From assembly GCA_016217595.1 (NCBI GenBank), contig JACRHS010000020.1:124001-188000 (forward strand): a stretch of DNA of 64,000 nt. The letters are read 5' to 3'. The DNA is from Opitutia bacterium. GTDB taxonomy: Bacteria; Verrucomicrobiota; Verrucomicrobiia; Opitutales; Opitutaceae. The translations under genes were made by a program, and so were the position numbers. Below the pieces are notes generated by a model. The model saw only the letters and a list, made by a program, of their open reading frames with translations, did no database searches and was not told where the DNA came from. Positions 28,323 through 36,116 of the stretch are shown in pieces (the first letter of the stretch is position 1; every line of letters starts with the position of its first letter).

Positions 28323-31307
28323 TTAGAACCGGCCGGTGATGCCGAGGTTATAAGTCACACCTTGATAGAAGGCGCTGAACACCTGACCGCCAACGACTGC
28401 CTCTTGAGTGGGCGTGTTGTTCAGATTAAAGACATCAAGGAAGATGTCGTAATTGCGCGAAATCGTGTAGCGGGTTTTGAGGTCGTACATCGTGCGCCGC
28501 GCGGCCCAATAGGAGGTGTTTCCATTGGTCCCCAAAACTTTGACGTGGGGCCCGCGATAGCTGGCGAGCAACCGCACATTCAGGCCATAACGTTGATAAT
28601 TCAGGCTGGCGTTGCCGCTGTGCGGGACCAATCCCGCCAAGGTCTTCAGAGTGGTCGCGCCGCCATAATTGCCCTCGGAGGTCAAGGTGGTGAAGTTGCC
28701 CTGCACACCAAAGCCCTTCCAGAAACCAGGCAGCCAATTGCTGAACTGCTGCTGGTAGCTGACATCGAAACCACGCACCCAAGCACTGCCGATATTCCGA
28801 GGAGTGCTGAGCGTCCAATTTGCGTATTGGCCATCGAATCCGTTGTCCTGCCCGGCACCGATCGTGCTGGTATTGCTGGCGATGTAGTCCTTGATGTTCT
28901 TGTAGAAGGCACCGATGCGAATTTCGCCCACCGGCTCGAAATACCGCTCCACCGAGAACTCGAAGTTGTCTGAACGGTACGGCTTCAAATCCGGGTTGCC
29001 CATCGACACGGTGGAAGAGGTCGGACTGACGTTGATGATCTGCAAGATATTGGCGATCGGCGGCCGCGAGATCGACGAGTTATAGCTGAGGCGGAACAGC
29101 AGATTCTTCTGCGCCGTGTAGGTGAAGTGCACCCCGGGGAAAACATTGCGATAGTTGCCCGTCCGGGACAGCACGCCCTTGAACTTGGCTTTCGCCAGAG
29201 CCAGATTTTCAGCCGCAGTCAGCGTGGCATTGCTATTATATTGGGCACTACCATCGATCAGCAACATGGTGCCGCGCACATCGGTTTCCTCTACACGCAA
29301 GCCGCCGAGAACAGACAGCTTGCCGAGCTCCATTTTGCCCTCGGCGTAGGCCGCGGTGATCTGCTCACGGAAGCTGCCATCGGCATTATTCGAATTCACA
29401 AAATTCGACCAAGGCTGAGTCGCGCTCCCGGAGAAGAAGCCCGATTGAGCAATGTTGCCCTTGTCACTAACACCAGGGGGCACGATGAACGGCCAGGGGC
29501 CATAGCGGCCGCCACCCTGCAAGTAGGAGGTCTCGACATAAGGTGTGATACCTGTCGGACCGGTCCACACGTTGTCCGCACCGTAGTCGCGATACTGCGC
29601 GCGCGAATCGATCTGCAGTTTGGCGCCGACTTTGACGTAAACCGGCACTGCCGCATCCAGATCTTTGCGGAAATCGAACTTGAAGTTCCGCATGTTATCG
29701 GGCGAGGACCATGTCCACTTCTCCCGCAAGTAAGGCGTGTAGGTGGCCGGACTGGTCAACGAAGCGCCCGCTGTCTGCCGGAAGATCGGATACCGCTTGT
29801 CGCCACGGAAGTCCAAGCTCCAGCCCAGACCGGTCGGAGCCACGAGCTTGGTATCAGCGTAAACCGTGTCATAGCCCGGGTACCACACATCGGCGTGCGA
29901 GAAGAACGCGCTGACATCCAGCTTGGCGGTGTTCTTGAAGAGCTTAAAACTCGCGCCCGGATTGATGCTGTAGTTGTAAGACTTCTTCACGAAGGTGGAG
30001 GAGTTCGACTGCGCATTCGAGCTGGCCGCAGCTGTGGGCACCACATCGACAAACATCGGCGTCGAAGCCGCGCTGAAACTCGCCGCTGACGCACCCGTCT
30101 GGATGTTCCAGCGATAAAAGCGCTGATTCTGCGTATTGGAATTATAGTTGGTGCGGACGTACCAGTAGCTGCCATTGCCCAACTTATAATCCACATTGAA
30201 GCCGACATTGGTGGCTATGGCCGGGTAGTAAAAATCACCCGTGCCCCACTGCCGGATCATGCCCGTCGTACCATCATGGGAACCGGGCGCATGAAAATAG
30301 CCGGTATTCGCGCCTACTTGGGAATTGCCGATTTCGTCCTGCACCGTGAAGGAGCGCCGGCGCGCCGCATTAAACGAGAAGCCGAGGTTCCGCTCGCCGC
30401 CAAACACGCTCACCACATCCGAGTAAGCCAAGCTGACAGAATCGAGCCCGGAGGGCTTGCCCTGAATGGGATTGGCACTTGATTCACGCAACTTGCCCAG
30501 CAAGCCGGCATTCAACGTGATCTTGCGTCCAGAAGCATCGTAGGCGCGCTTGCTCTGGAGATTGACGAAACCGGCCACTGCGTTGGCGTCATGCTCCGGA
30601 AGCGGAGCTTTGATCAACTCGATGGAGTCGATGCTACCCGTGCCCATCTGCTCGATTTGATAATCGCGATTGGCCGAGGTACCGAAGGCCGAAGCCATCT
30701 GGTTGCCGTCAACCTGCATGGTGGAAAAGGCCGTGCCCATGCCGCGAATGAACAGCGTGCGCACTTCCGAACCGACGATTTCCGCCGTGATGTTCGGCAT
30801 GCGCTGCAAGAGCTCACCCGGATTGGCCGCCGGTGTGCCAAAGGTGTCCGTGGCGGCCACTGTCTTGGAGTTGGGTGCATCGCGCTGCACCTGCAAGGCA
30901 AGAGCGTTGCCTTCGCGCACACCTTTTACGGTGAAAGCCTCGAGCGTGTACACCTCCGAGCTCATGGCGATATCCTGCACCACCCGTTTGCCGGCGGTGA
31001 CGTTGACGGTCACGGTCACGGAATCCAGACCCGTGTAGGAAACGGTCACCTTCTGCATTCCTTCCGGAGCCTGGATGGTGAATGTGCCATCGGTTTCCGT
31101 GGATGTGCTGTATTTCGTGCCCTCGACCGAAACAAAGGCGCTGCGGAGCAAATCGCCCGTGGCCTTGTTGGAAACACGGCCGGTGATTTCACCGGTCGCG
31201 ACGATCTGCGCTGATAGGCAGGAGCTCAGATAGGCAAAAAGCAAAAAGCCGAGCGCCACGAGGGGACTCCGCTTCGTTGTTGGAGCAGTTGATCGATAAC
31301 TTTTCAT
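28323..31307 (-). CDS. TonB-dependent outer-membrane receptor
   Basis: This 994-residue receptor takes up a ligand too large for porins, using energy from an ExbB-ExbD-TonB complex. It has a signal peptide (LVALGFLLFAYLSSCLSAQ), a carboxypeptidase-D-regulatory-like domain (about 40-115, ITGRVSNKATGDLLRSAFVSV), a plug domain (about 130-265, LLQRMPNITAEIVGSEVRTLFIRGMG), and a 22-strand barrel ending in YNLGITGRF. This design is typical of the many sugar-uptake receptors of Opitutaceae. The nearby TIM-barrel sugar enzyme and the shared operator (31582-31607) point to a carbohydrate ligand. It is transcribed alone, with a 275-base leader and its own terminator. Confidence 0.93.
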   Translation of the reverse strand: MKSYRSTAPTTKRSPLVALGFLLFAYLSSCLSAQIVATGEITGRVSNKATGDLLRSAFVSVEGTKYSTSTETDGTFTIQAPEGMQKVTVSYTGLDSVTVTVNVTAGKRVVQDIAMSSEVYTLEAFTVKGVREGNALALQVQRDAPNSKTVAATDTFGTPAANPGELLQRMPNITAEIVGSEVRTLFIRGMGTAFSTMQVDGNQMASAFGTSANRDYQIEQMGTGSIDSIELIKAPLPEHDANAVAGFVNLQSKRAYDASGRKITLNAGLLGKLRESSANPIQGKPSGLDSVSLAYSDVVSVFGGERNLGFSFNAARRRSFTVQDEIGNSQVGANTGYFHAPGSHDGTTGMIRQWGTGDFYYPAIATNVGFNVDYKLGNGSYWYVRTNYNSNTQNQRFYRWNIQTGASAASFSAASTPMFVDVVPTAAASSNAQSNSSTFVKKSYNYSINPGASFKLFKNTAKLDVSAFFSHADVWYPGYDTVYADTKLVAPTGLGWSLDFRGDKRYPIFRQTAGASLTSPATYTPYLREKWTWSSPDNMRNFKFDFRKDLDAAVPVYVKVGAKLQIDSRAQYRDYGADNVWTGPTGITPYVETSYLQGGGRYGPWPFIVPPGVSDKGNIAQSGFFSGSATQPWSNFVNSNNADGSFREQITAAYAEGKMELGKLSVLGGLRVEETDVRGTMLLIDGSAQYNSNATLTAAENLALAKAKFKGVLSRTGNYRNVFPGVHFTYTAQKNLLFRLSYNSSISRPPIANILQIINVSPTSSTVSMGNPDLKPYRSDNFEFSVERYFEPVGEIRIGAFYKNIKDYIASNTSTIGAGQDNGFDGQYANWTLSTPRNIGSAWVRGFDVSYQQQFSNWLPGFWKGFGVQGNFTTLTSEGNYGGATTLKTLAGLVPHSGNASLNYQRYGLNVRLLASYRGPHVKVLGTNGNTSYWAARRTMYDLKTRYTISRNYDIFLDVFNLNNTPTQEAVVGGQVFSAFYQGVTYNLGITGRF

Positions 31308-31330
31308 GGTTTTGGTTGATGTTAGCTACG

Positions 31331-31343
31331 GTCGGTAACCGAC
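31331..31343. promoter_or_regulatory. Perfect 13-base palindrome in the receptor leader
   Basis: GTCGGT-A-ACCGAC has 6-bp arms around one base, 24 bases before the receptor ATG at 31307. It could be a protein-binding site or a small RNA hairpin in the leader that covers the start region. Its function is not known. Confidence 0.35.
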
Positions 31344-31581
31344 AGGATTGACTGAGTTGTCTTCGATGGAAATGAGCGCCGGTTTTTCCAGATTTAGCCC
31401 TTCGCGAATGAGCCATGCAGAACCGATGCGCAGTTGACCGTCACCCACGCCACCGGTCCCGCCATGGCGAATGCAAACGCCACGCACAGCAGAAATGGTG
31501 GGAGCAAAGATGGTGTTAACATCGCGGGGAAAGGGTGAGGGAGAATGGTGTGATAATAACATTCACCGGCCTTTAAGAAAA

Positions 31582-31607
31582 TGGCCAAAACCACGATATT
31601 TTTAGCA
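31582..31607. promoter_or_regulatory. LacI-like operator upstream of the TonB receptor gene
   Basis: This 26-base site begins TGGCCAAAA, has CG exactly at its centre (31594-31595) and ends TTTTTAGCA. It matches the site at 32722-32747 in 20 of 26 positions by eye. Imperfect dyad symmetry with a central CG is the usual shape of LacI/GalR-family operators. It lies 275 bases upstream of the receptor start. Confidence 0.6.
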
Positions 31608-31673
31608 AAAACCTCAGAACTACTCCAACCTCGCATGCTCGAGCCAGAGCGCGTCCGCACGGGTATGTGCAAC

Positions 31674-31702
31674 AAAAACGGCGCTCCTTTGGGGAGCGCC
31701 GT
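31674..31702 (-). terminator. Rho-independent terminator of the TIM-barrel isomerase gene
   Basis: On the minus strand a perfect 10-bp stem (ACGGCGCTCC with GGAGCGCCGT, 5-base loop) is followed by TTTTTGTTG. It lies 31 bases after the stop codon at 31733. Confidence 0.88.
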
Positions 31703-31732
31703 CGGCGATTAAAACAAGGACTGAGTCGGCGT

Positions 31733-32611
31733 TTACGCCCACACTTGGCGGACATACCGCCGCAGATTTTGCAGGCCTATCTCCAACGCCTGAACCGGCT
31801 CTTCCAGTCCCTCGAACTCGATGGACAACACGCCATCGTAGTTCGCCTGCTTCATAATTTTCAGGCACGAGAGAATCGGAACTTCGCCGTGTCCGACGAT
31901 GGTTCCCTTCAGATGATTGCCGCCGCGCGTCTGGAACCAGCCTTCGCCCGGCTCCGGCGCTGTGCCCGGCTTCACGTTGAAATCCTTCGTGTGCACATGC
32001 GACACGTACGGCATCAAACGTCCCACGGCCCGACCCGGCTCTTCGTCGGCACAGAGGAAATTGCCCATATCGATGAGCGCGCCGAAATTCGGGTGATCCA
32101 CCGCGTTGATCAACTTTTCAATGCGCTCACTGTCCTGACAAAAGAAACCGTGGTTCTCGACCATGGTCTTGATGCCAAGATCCGCAGCGAACTCCGTCAC
32201 CGCACGGCAGCCCTTGGCCAGCGTCGGCAACGCGTCATCGAAACTCCGACGACCTTTGTGTCCGGGCGGAAAGCCGCGCGTGGCATCGTGCCGCATGCCT
32301 GGCGCGCCAAGAATTTTCGCCACTCGCACCTCGTCCTTCAACCGCTCCGCCACCCCCTGCCAGTCGCGGCCCGGCTCATTGAGAAAATCCGCCCCGATGG
32401 TGTAGTTGGCAACGGCGATGCCCACGCGGTCGCATTCGGCGCGCACTTTCGGCGCAAAGGTCAGCGGCGTCTCGCCCGGCGGCAACGTGAGTGTGGAAAA
32501 CTCGATCACGTCGAAACCGAGCGCCTTGGTTTTGGCGATAATCTCGAGCTGGCCCATCTGGCCGGATTTGACGAGGCGAATGTAACTGTAGGAGCTGACA
32601 CCGAATTTCAT
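31733..32611 (-). CDS. Sugar phosphate isomerase/epimerase, xylose-isomerase-like TIM barrel
   Basis: This 292-residue protein has the AP-endonuclease-2/xylose-isomerase-like TIM-barrel fold. It begins MKFGVSSYSYIRLV and shows the metal-binding strands: TMVENHGFF (Glu), ALIDMGNFLC (Asp), HVHTKDFN (His) and VLSIEFEG (Glu). These fit a divalent-metal isomerase, epimerase or dehydratase for a sugar or polyol. The exact substrate is not readable. Many members of this group are encoded beside TonB receptors in Opitutaceae. It is a single-gene unit with its own terminator, and the operator-like site 111 bases upstream is shared with the TonB receptor gene, so both probably respond to the same sugar. 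Confidence 0.85.
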   Translation of the reverse strand: MKFGVSSYSYIRLVKSGQMGQLEIIAKTKALGFDVIEFSTLTLPPGETPLTFAPKVRAECDRVGIAVANYTIGADFLNEPGRDWQGVAERLKDEVRVAKILGAPGMRHDATRGFPPGHKGRRSFDDALPTLAKGCRAVTEFAADLGIKTMVENHGFFCQDSERIEKLINAVDHPNFGALIDMGNFLCADEEPGRAVGRLMPYVSHVHTKDFNVKPGTAPEPGEGWFQTRGGNHLKGTIVGHGEVPILSCLKIMKQANYDGVLSIEFEGLEEPVQALEIGLQNLRRYVRQVWA

Positions 32612-32721
32612 GGGAGAATAGGGAAATAAATAAACGCTGGGTTACCAGAGTCCCGGACCGGCGAAAACCTCTTTCTGCCGACAGGACTGCATAGCATACG
32701 GACAAAGCCGGGAGCTGAAAA

Positions 32722-32747
32722 TGGCCAAAATACCGATGTTTTTGGCA
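32722..32747. promoter_or_regulatory. LacI-like operator upstream of the TIM-barrel isomerase gene
   Basis: This 26-base dyad begins TGGCCAAAA, has CG at its exact centre (32734-32735) and ends TTTTTGGCA. Nine of 13 half-site positions are symmetric. It is the better conserved of the two copies in the window. Position 111 bases upstream of the ATG suits a repressor or activator site near the promoter. Confidence 0.65.
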
Positions 32748-32800
32748 TTAGCTTCAAAAGGCCGGGAAATCGCGCCCAGCCTTTGGCGCGACCAACAACC

Positions 32801-34255
32801 TCACAACGCCGCCAACACGCGCCGCAGCGTTTCGTCGACGAGCTTTGGATTGGCTTTGCCCTTGGCGGCTTTCATCACCGGGCCCTTCAGCGCGTTGATC
32901 GCGCTGTCTTTGCCGGCTTTGAACTCCGCCACAGCTTTCGCATTGCCGGCAATGGAGTCGCGACACCACTGCTCGAGCTCGCCCGTATCGGTCGGCGCGG
33001 CCTTCAGCCCTTTGCGATCGGCGATGACGTCGGGTTTTTCACCCGAGGCGAACATCTCGACGAAAATTTCCTTCGCGGCATTGGTGAGGACCGTGCCGGC
33101 TTCGATCAATTGCACGAGCGCGGCAAGGTGTGCCGGCGTCACTTTCGACTCGGCGAGCGGGAGCCTGGCATTGCCGAGCTCGCGCAGCAGGTCGTTGACG
33201 ATCCAGTTGCCCACGGCCTGCGCCTTGCCAGGCGCGAGTTGCGCCGCCGCCTCGAAGAAATCGCTCAACGCGCGGTCGGGCACGAGCACCGAGGTGATCG
33301 TGTAAGGGACTTGGTACTGTGTAAAAAACCGGCGCTGCTTGTCGAACGGCCGCTCGGGGCACTCGGCGAGCAGGCGCGCCTTCCACTCCTCGTCCACCTT
33401 CACCGGCATGAGGTCCGGGTCCGGGAAATAGCGGTAGTCGTGCGCCATTTCCTTCGAGCGGAGCGACTGCGAGGCGCCGGTCTGGCCGTCGTAGTCGCGC
33501 GTCTCCTGCACGAGCGTGCCGCCGGCTTCGACGACAGCGATCTGCCGCGCGATTTCGTGGGCGATGCCGTCGCGCACGAAGGAAATCGAGTTGAGATTTT
33601 TCAACTCCACCTTGGTGCCGAGGTACGTGGCGCCGACGGGACGGATGGAAATGTTGGCGTCGCAACGCAGCTGGCCCTTCTCCATGTCGCAATCGGAGAT
33701 GCCGCCGTACACCATCGTCTGCCGGAGCGAAGTGAGGTAAGCGAACGCCTCCTCGGCGCTATGCATCGCCGGGTCGGAGACGATCTCCATGAGCGGCGTG
33801 CCGGCGCGGTTGTAATCGACGAGCGACTCGCGGGCGAAGTGGTTGAGCTTGCCGACGTCTTCTTCGAGGTGAATGCGGGTGAGCGGGATCAGCTTGTGCT
33901 CGCCCATCACGTTGCGCGACGGGCCGGGCAGCTCGATCTCGACCGTCCCGCCGAGACAGATCGGCTGGTCGTACTGGGAGATCTGGTAGTTTTTCGGCGA
34001 GTCGGGATAGAAATAGTTTTTCCGGTCCCATTTGCAGACGGGCGCGATGGTGCAGCCGAGGAGGAGGCCGGCTTTGACGATCTTGTCGAGCGCCTCCTTG
34101 TTCATCACCGGCAGCACGCCGGGCAACGCGAGCACGACGGGGTCGGTCAGCGTGTTCTCCGGCTGGCCGAAGCCGGTCGCCACGCGCGTGAACATCTTCG
34201 AGCGCGTCTTGAGCTGGATGTGGACTTCGAGACCGATGACGGCTTCGTATTTCAT
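32801..34255 (-). CDS. gatB: Asp-tRNA(Asn)/Glu-tRNA(Gln) amidotransferase subunit B
   Basis: GatB (484 residues) phosphorylates and then amidates Glu-tRNA(Gln) or Asp-tRNA(Asn), using ammonia produced by GatA. The N-terminus has YEAVIGLEVHIQLKTRSKMF. Family marks include YFYPDSPKNYQISQYDQPIC, HLEEDVGKLNH and VDYNRAGTPLMEIVSDP. The GatB/YqeY domain forms the last 150 residues. Length is normal. It ends the pheT-gatC-gatA-gatB run, after a 91-base gap from gatA that holds one copy of a CACGAAA inverted-repeat element. The start is ATG 34255. Confidence 0.97.
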   Translation of the reverse strand: MKYEAVIGLEVHIQLKTRSKMFTRVATGFGQPENTLTDPVVLALPGVLPVMNKEALDKIVKAGLLLGCTIAPVCKWDRKNYFYPDSPKNYQISQYDQPICLGGTVEIELPGPSRNVMGEHKLIPLTRIHLEEDVGKLNHFARESLVDYNRAGTPLMEIVSDPAMHSAEEAFAYLTSLRQTMVYGGISDCDMEKGQLRCDANISIRPVGATYLGTKVELKNLNSISFVRDGIAHEIARQIAVVEAGGTLVQETRDYDGQTGASQSLRSKEMAHDYRYFPDPDLMPVKVDEEWKARLLAECPERPFDKQRRFFTQYQVPYTITSVLVPDRALSDFFEAAAQLAPGKAQAVGNWIVNDLLRELGNARLPLAESKVTPAHLAALVQLIEAGTVLTNAAKEIFVEMFASGEKPDVIADRKGLKAAPTDTGELEQWCRDSIAGNAKAVAEFKAGKDSAINALKGPVMKAAKGKANPKLVDETLRRVLAAL

Positions 34256-34271
34256 CTTACAGAGAGGTTTT

Positions 34272-34347
34272 AACCACGAAACAAACGAACGACACGAAAA
34301 CCGGAGGGAGAGCTTTCCTCTTTCGTTTCATTCGCGTTTCGCAGCTT
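34272..34347. repeat. CACGAAA inverted-repeat element, copy 1
   Basis: The left arm (34272-34300) has the tandem-like AACCACGAAACAAACGAAC and GACACGAAAA. The right arm (about 34318-34345) carries TTTCGTTTCATTCGCGTTTCG, partly its reverse complement. It fills most of the gatA-gatB gap, with the right end touching the gatA stop codon. A related element lies at 39681-39768. Confidence 0.5.
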
Positions 34348-35807
34348 CACAGTTTCGGGTGCTGGGTGTGCCAGGCGTGGCCTTGTTCGTAGGCGTGGGC
34401 GATGGCGAGCAGGTCGGCTTCCTGGAAAGGCCGGCCGATGATTTGCAGGCCGATGGGCAGGCCGCCGCGCGTGAAACCGCACGGAATCGACGCGCCCGGC
34501 AGGCCCGCGAGGTTCACGCCAATCGTGTAAATATCGAGCAGGTACATCGCCAGCGGGTCGGACTTCTCTCCGATCTTAAATGCCGGCACGGGCGATGTCG
34601 GCGTAAGAATCGCGTCCACTTCGCGGTACGCGTTGAGAAAATCCTGCCGAATCAGCGTGCGGACTTTTTGCGCCCGCAGGTAGTAAGCGTCGTAGTAGCC
34701 GCTGGAGAGCACGTAGGTGCCGAGAATGATGCGGCGCTTCACCTCCGCACCAAAGCCCTCGGCGCGCGAGTGGAAATAAATGTCAATGGCGTCGTTGGCC
34801 TTCGCGCTGCGGTGACCGTAACGGATGCCGTCGAACCGCGCGAGGTTCGAGGAGCACTCGGCCGTCGCGATAATGTAGTAGGTGGCGATGGCGTACTGCG
34901 TGTGCGGCAGCGACACCTCTTTGATTTCGCAACCGAGTTTCCGGTAATAATCGATCGCCGCCTGCACCGCCGCGCCCACTTCGGGATCGAGCCCGGCGCC
35001 GAAATATTCCTTTGGCACGCCGAGCTTCCACGGACCGCGCCGCTTTGACAGCTCCGCGCGGTAATCGGGAATCTCCGTCTTGAAGGACGTCGAATCGAGC
35101 GGATCGTGGCCCGCGATGGCGCCGAGCACGATGGCGGCGTCTTCGACCGTGCGGCCAAACGGCCCGATCTGGTCGAGCGACGACGCGTAAGCGATCAGCC
35201 CGTAACGCGACACGAGACCGTAGGACGGCTTCATGCCGACGACATTGCAGAATGCGGCCGGTTGCCGAATCGAGCCGCCGGTATCGGAGCCGAGCGTGGC
35301 GCACGCTTCGCCGGCCGCGAGCGCTGCCGCGCTGCCGCCCGAGGAACCGCCGGGCACACGGGCGAGATCCCAGGGATTGCTCGTGGTCTTGAATGCGGAG
35401 TTTTCCGTCGAGGAACCCATCGCAAACTCGTCGAGGTTGAGCCGGCCCCAACACACCGCGCCGGCCTCCTTCAGCTTGCGTGTCACGGTGGCGTCATACG
35501 GCGAAACGAAGTTCGCGAGCATCTTGCTCGACGCCGTGAGCGGCTGCCCGGCGACGGAGATGACGTCTTTCAAGCCGACCGGAATGCCGTCGAGCGGACC
35601 GCGCGACTGACCGGCGGCGCGGCGCTCGTCGGAGGCGCGAGCCCGCGCGAGCGCATCGGCGGCGTCGAAGGAGTTGAACGCCTTCACGCGGCTTTCGACC
35701 GCCTCGGTGCGCGCGATCACGGCCTGCATCAGCTCGACCGCGGAGAGTTTCTTCGCCGCCAGTTGGTCGGCAAGCGCGGCGACGGGTTGGTGAAATAATT
35801 CGGGCAT
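34347..35807 (-). CDS. gatA: Asp-tRNA(Asn)/Glu-tRNA(Gln) amidotransferase subunit A
   Basis: GatA (486 residues) is the glutaminase of the complex; it frees ammonia and channels it to GatB. The amidase signature is complete: catalytic Lys in [12 protein letters not shown] (about 80), [16 protein letters not shown], and the cis-Ser and nucleophile Ser in [13 protein letters not shown] (about 170-182). The start is ATG 35807 ([16 protein letters not shown]); the open frame upstream overlaps gatC and is rejected. It follows gatC by 14 bases. The presence of gatCAB next to tRNA-Gln and pheST suggests that Gln-tRNA, Asn-tRNA or both are formed by transamidation in this organism. Confidence 0.97.
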   Translation of the reverse strand: MPELFHQPVAALADQLAAKKLSAVELMQAVIARTEAVESRVKAFNSFDAADALARARASDERRAAGQSRGPLDGIPVGLKDVISVAGQPLTASSKMLANFVSPYDATVTRKLKEAGAVCWGRLNLDEFAMGSSTENSAFKTTSNPWDLARVPGGSSGGSAAALAAGEACATLGSDTGGSIRQPAAFCNVVGMKPSYGLVSRYGLIAYASSLDQIGPFGRTVEDAAIVLGAIAGHDPLDSTSFKTEIPDYRAELSKRRGPWKLGVPKEYFGAGLDPEVGAAVQAAIDYYRKLGCEIKEVSLPHTQYAIATYYIIATAECSSNLARFDGIRYGHRSAKANDAIDIYFHSRAEGFGAEVKRRIILGTYVLSSGYYDAYYLRAQKVRTLIRQDFLNAYREVDAILTPTSPVPAFKIGEKSDPLAMYLLDIYTIGVNLAGLPGASIPCGFTRGGLPIGLQIIGRPFQEADLLAIAHAYEQGHAWHTQHPKL

Positions 35808-35821
35808 CGGAGTGGCGGGGT

Positions 35822-36112
35822 TTATTCCACGACCTTCGGGACCACGATCATGTTGTCGCGCTGCGCCGGAGCGTTGCGGAGCGCGGCCTCGACGGGCAGG
35901 CCGGGGCGCGCGACGTCGTCGGCCCACACGTTGTAGATCGGAAACGCGTGCGCCGTGGGCTCGATGCCGGCGATGTCGACGGTCTTGAGCTGTTCGATGT
36001 AGGCGAGCACGTCGCCGAGCTGGGCGGCGAATTGCGTTTTCTCCTCCGGCGTCAGCGCGATTCGCGCGAGATGCGCCACGTGGTCGATGTTGAGATCGGT
36101 GGGCGAAGGCAT
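35822..36112 (-). CDS. gatC: Asp-tRNA(Asn)/Glu-tRNA(Gln) amidotransferase subunit C
   Basis: GatC (96 residues) is the small subunit that wraps around the GatA-GatB interface and stabilises it. It begins [20 protein letters not shown] and shows [20 protein letters not shown] and the conserved C-terminal part [19 protein letters not shown]. It starts 4 bases after pheT stops, so the pheT and gatCAB genes share one message. Confidence 0.95.
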   Translation of the reverse strand: MPSPTDLNIDHVAHLARIALTPEEKTQFAAQLGDVLAYIEQLKTVDIAGIEPTAHAFPIYNVWADDVARPGLPVEAALRNAPAQRDNMIVVPKVVE

Positions 36113-36116
36113 GGGA

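Larger units (their letters stand above)
31308..31732 (-). promoter_or_regulatory. Control region of the TonB receptor gene
   Basis: This 425-base stretch holds no convincing gene. From right to left it contains the terminator of the TIM-barrel gene (31674-31702), the operator-like site (31582-31607) and a palindrome GTCGGTAACCGAC at 31331-31343, some 25 bases upstream of the receptor start. The leader of the receptor is therefore about 250 bases long if transcription begins near the operator. Confidence 0.6.
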
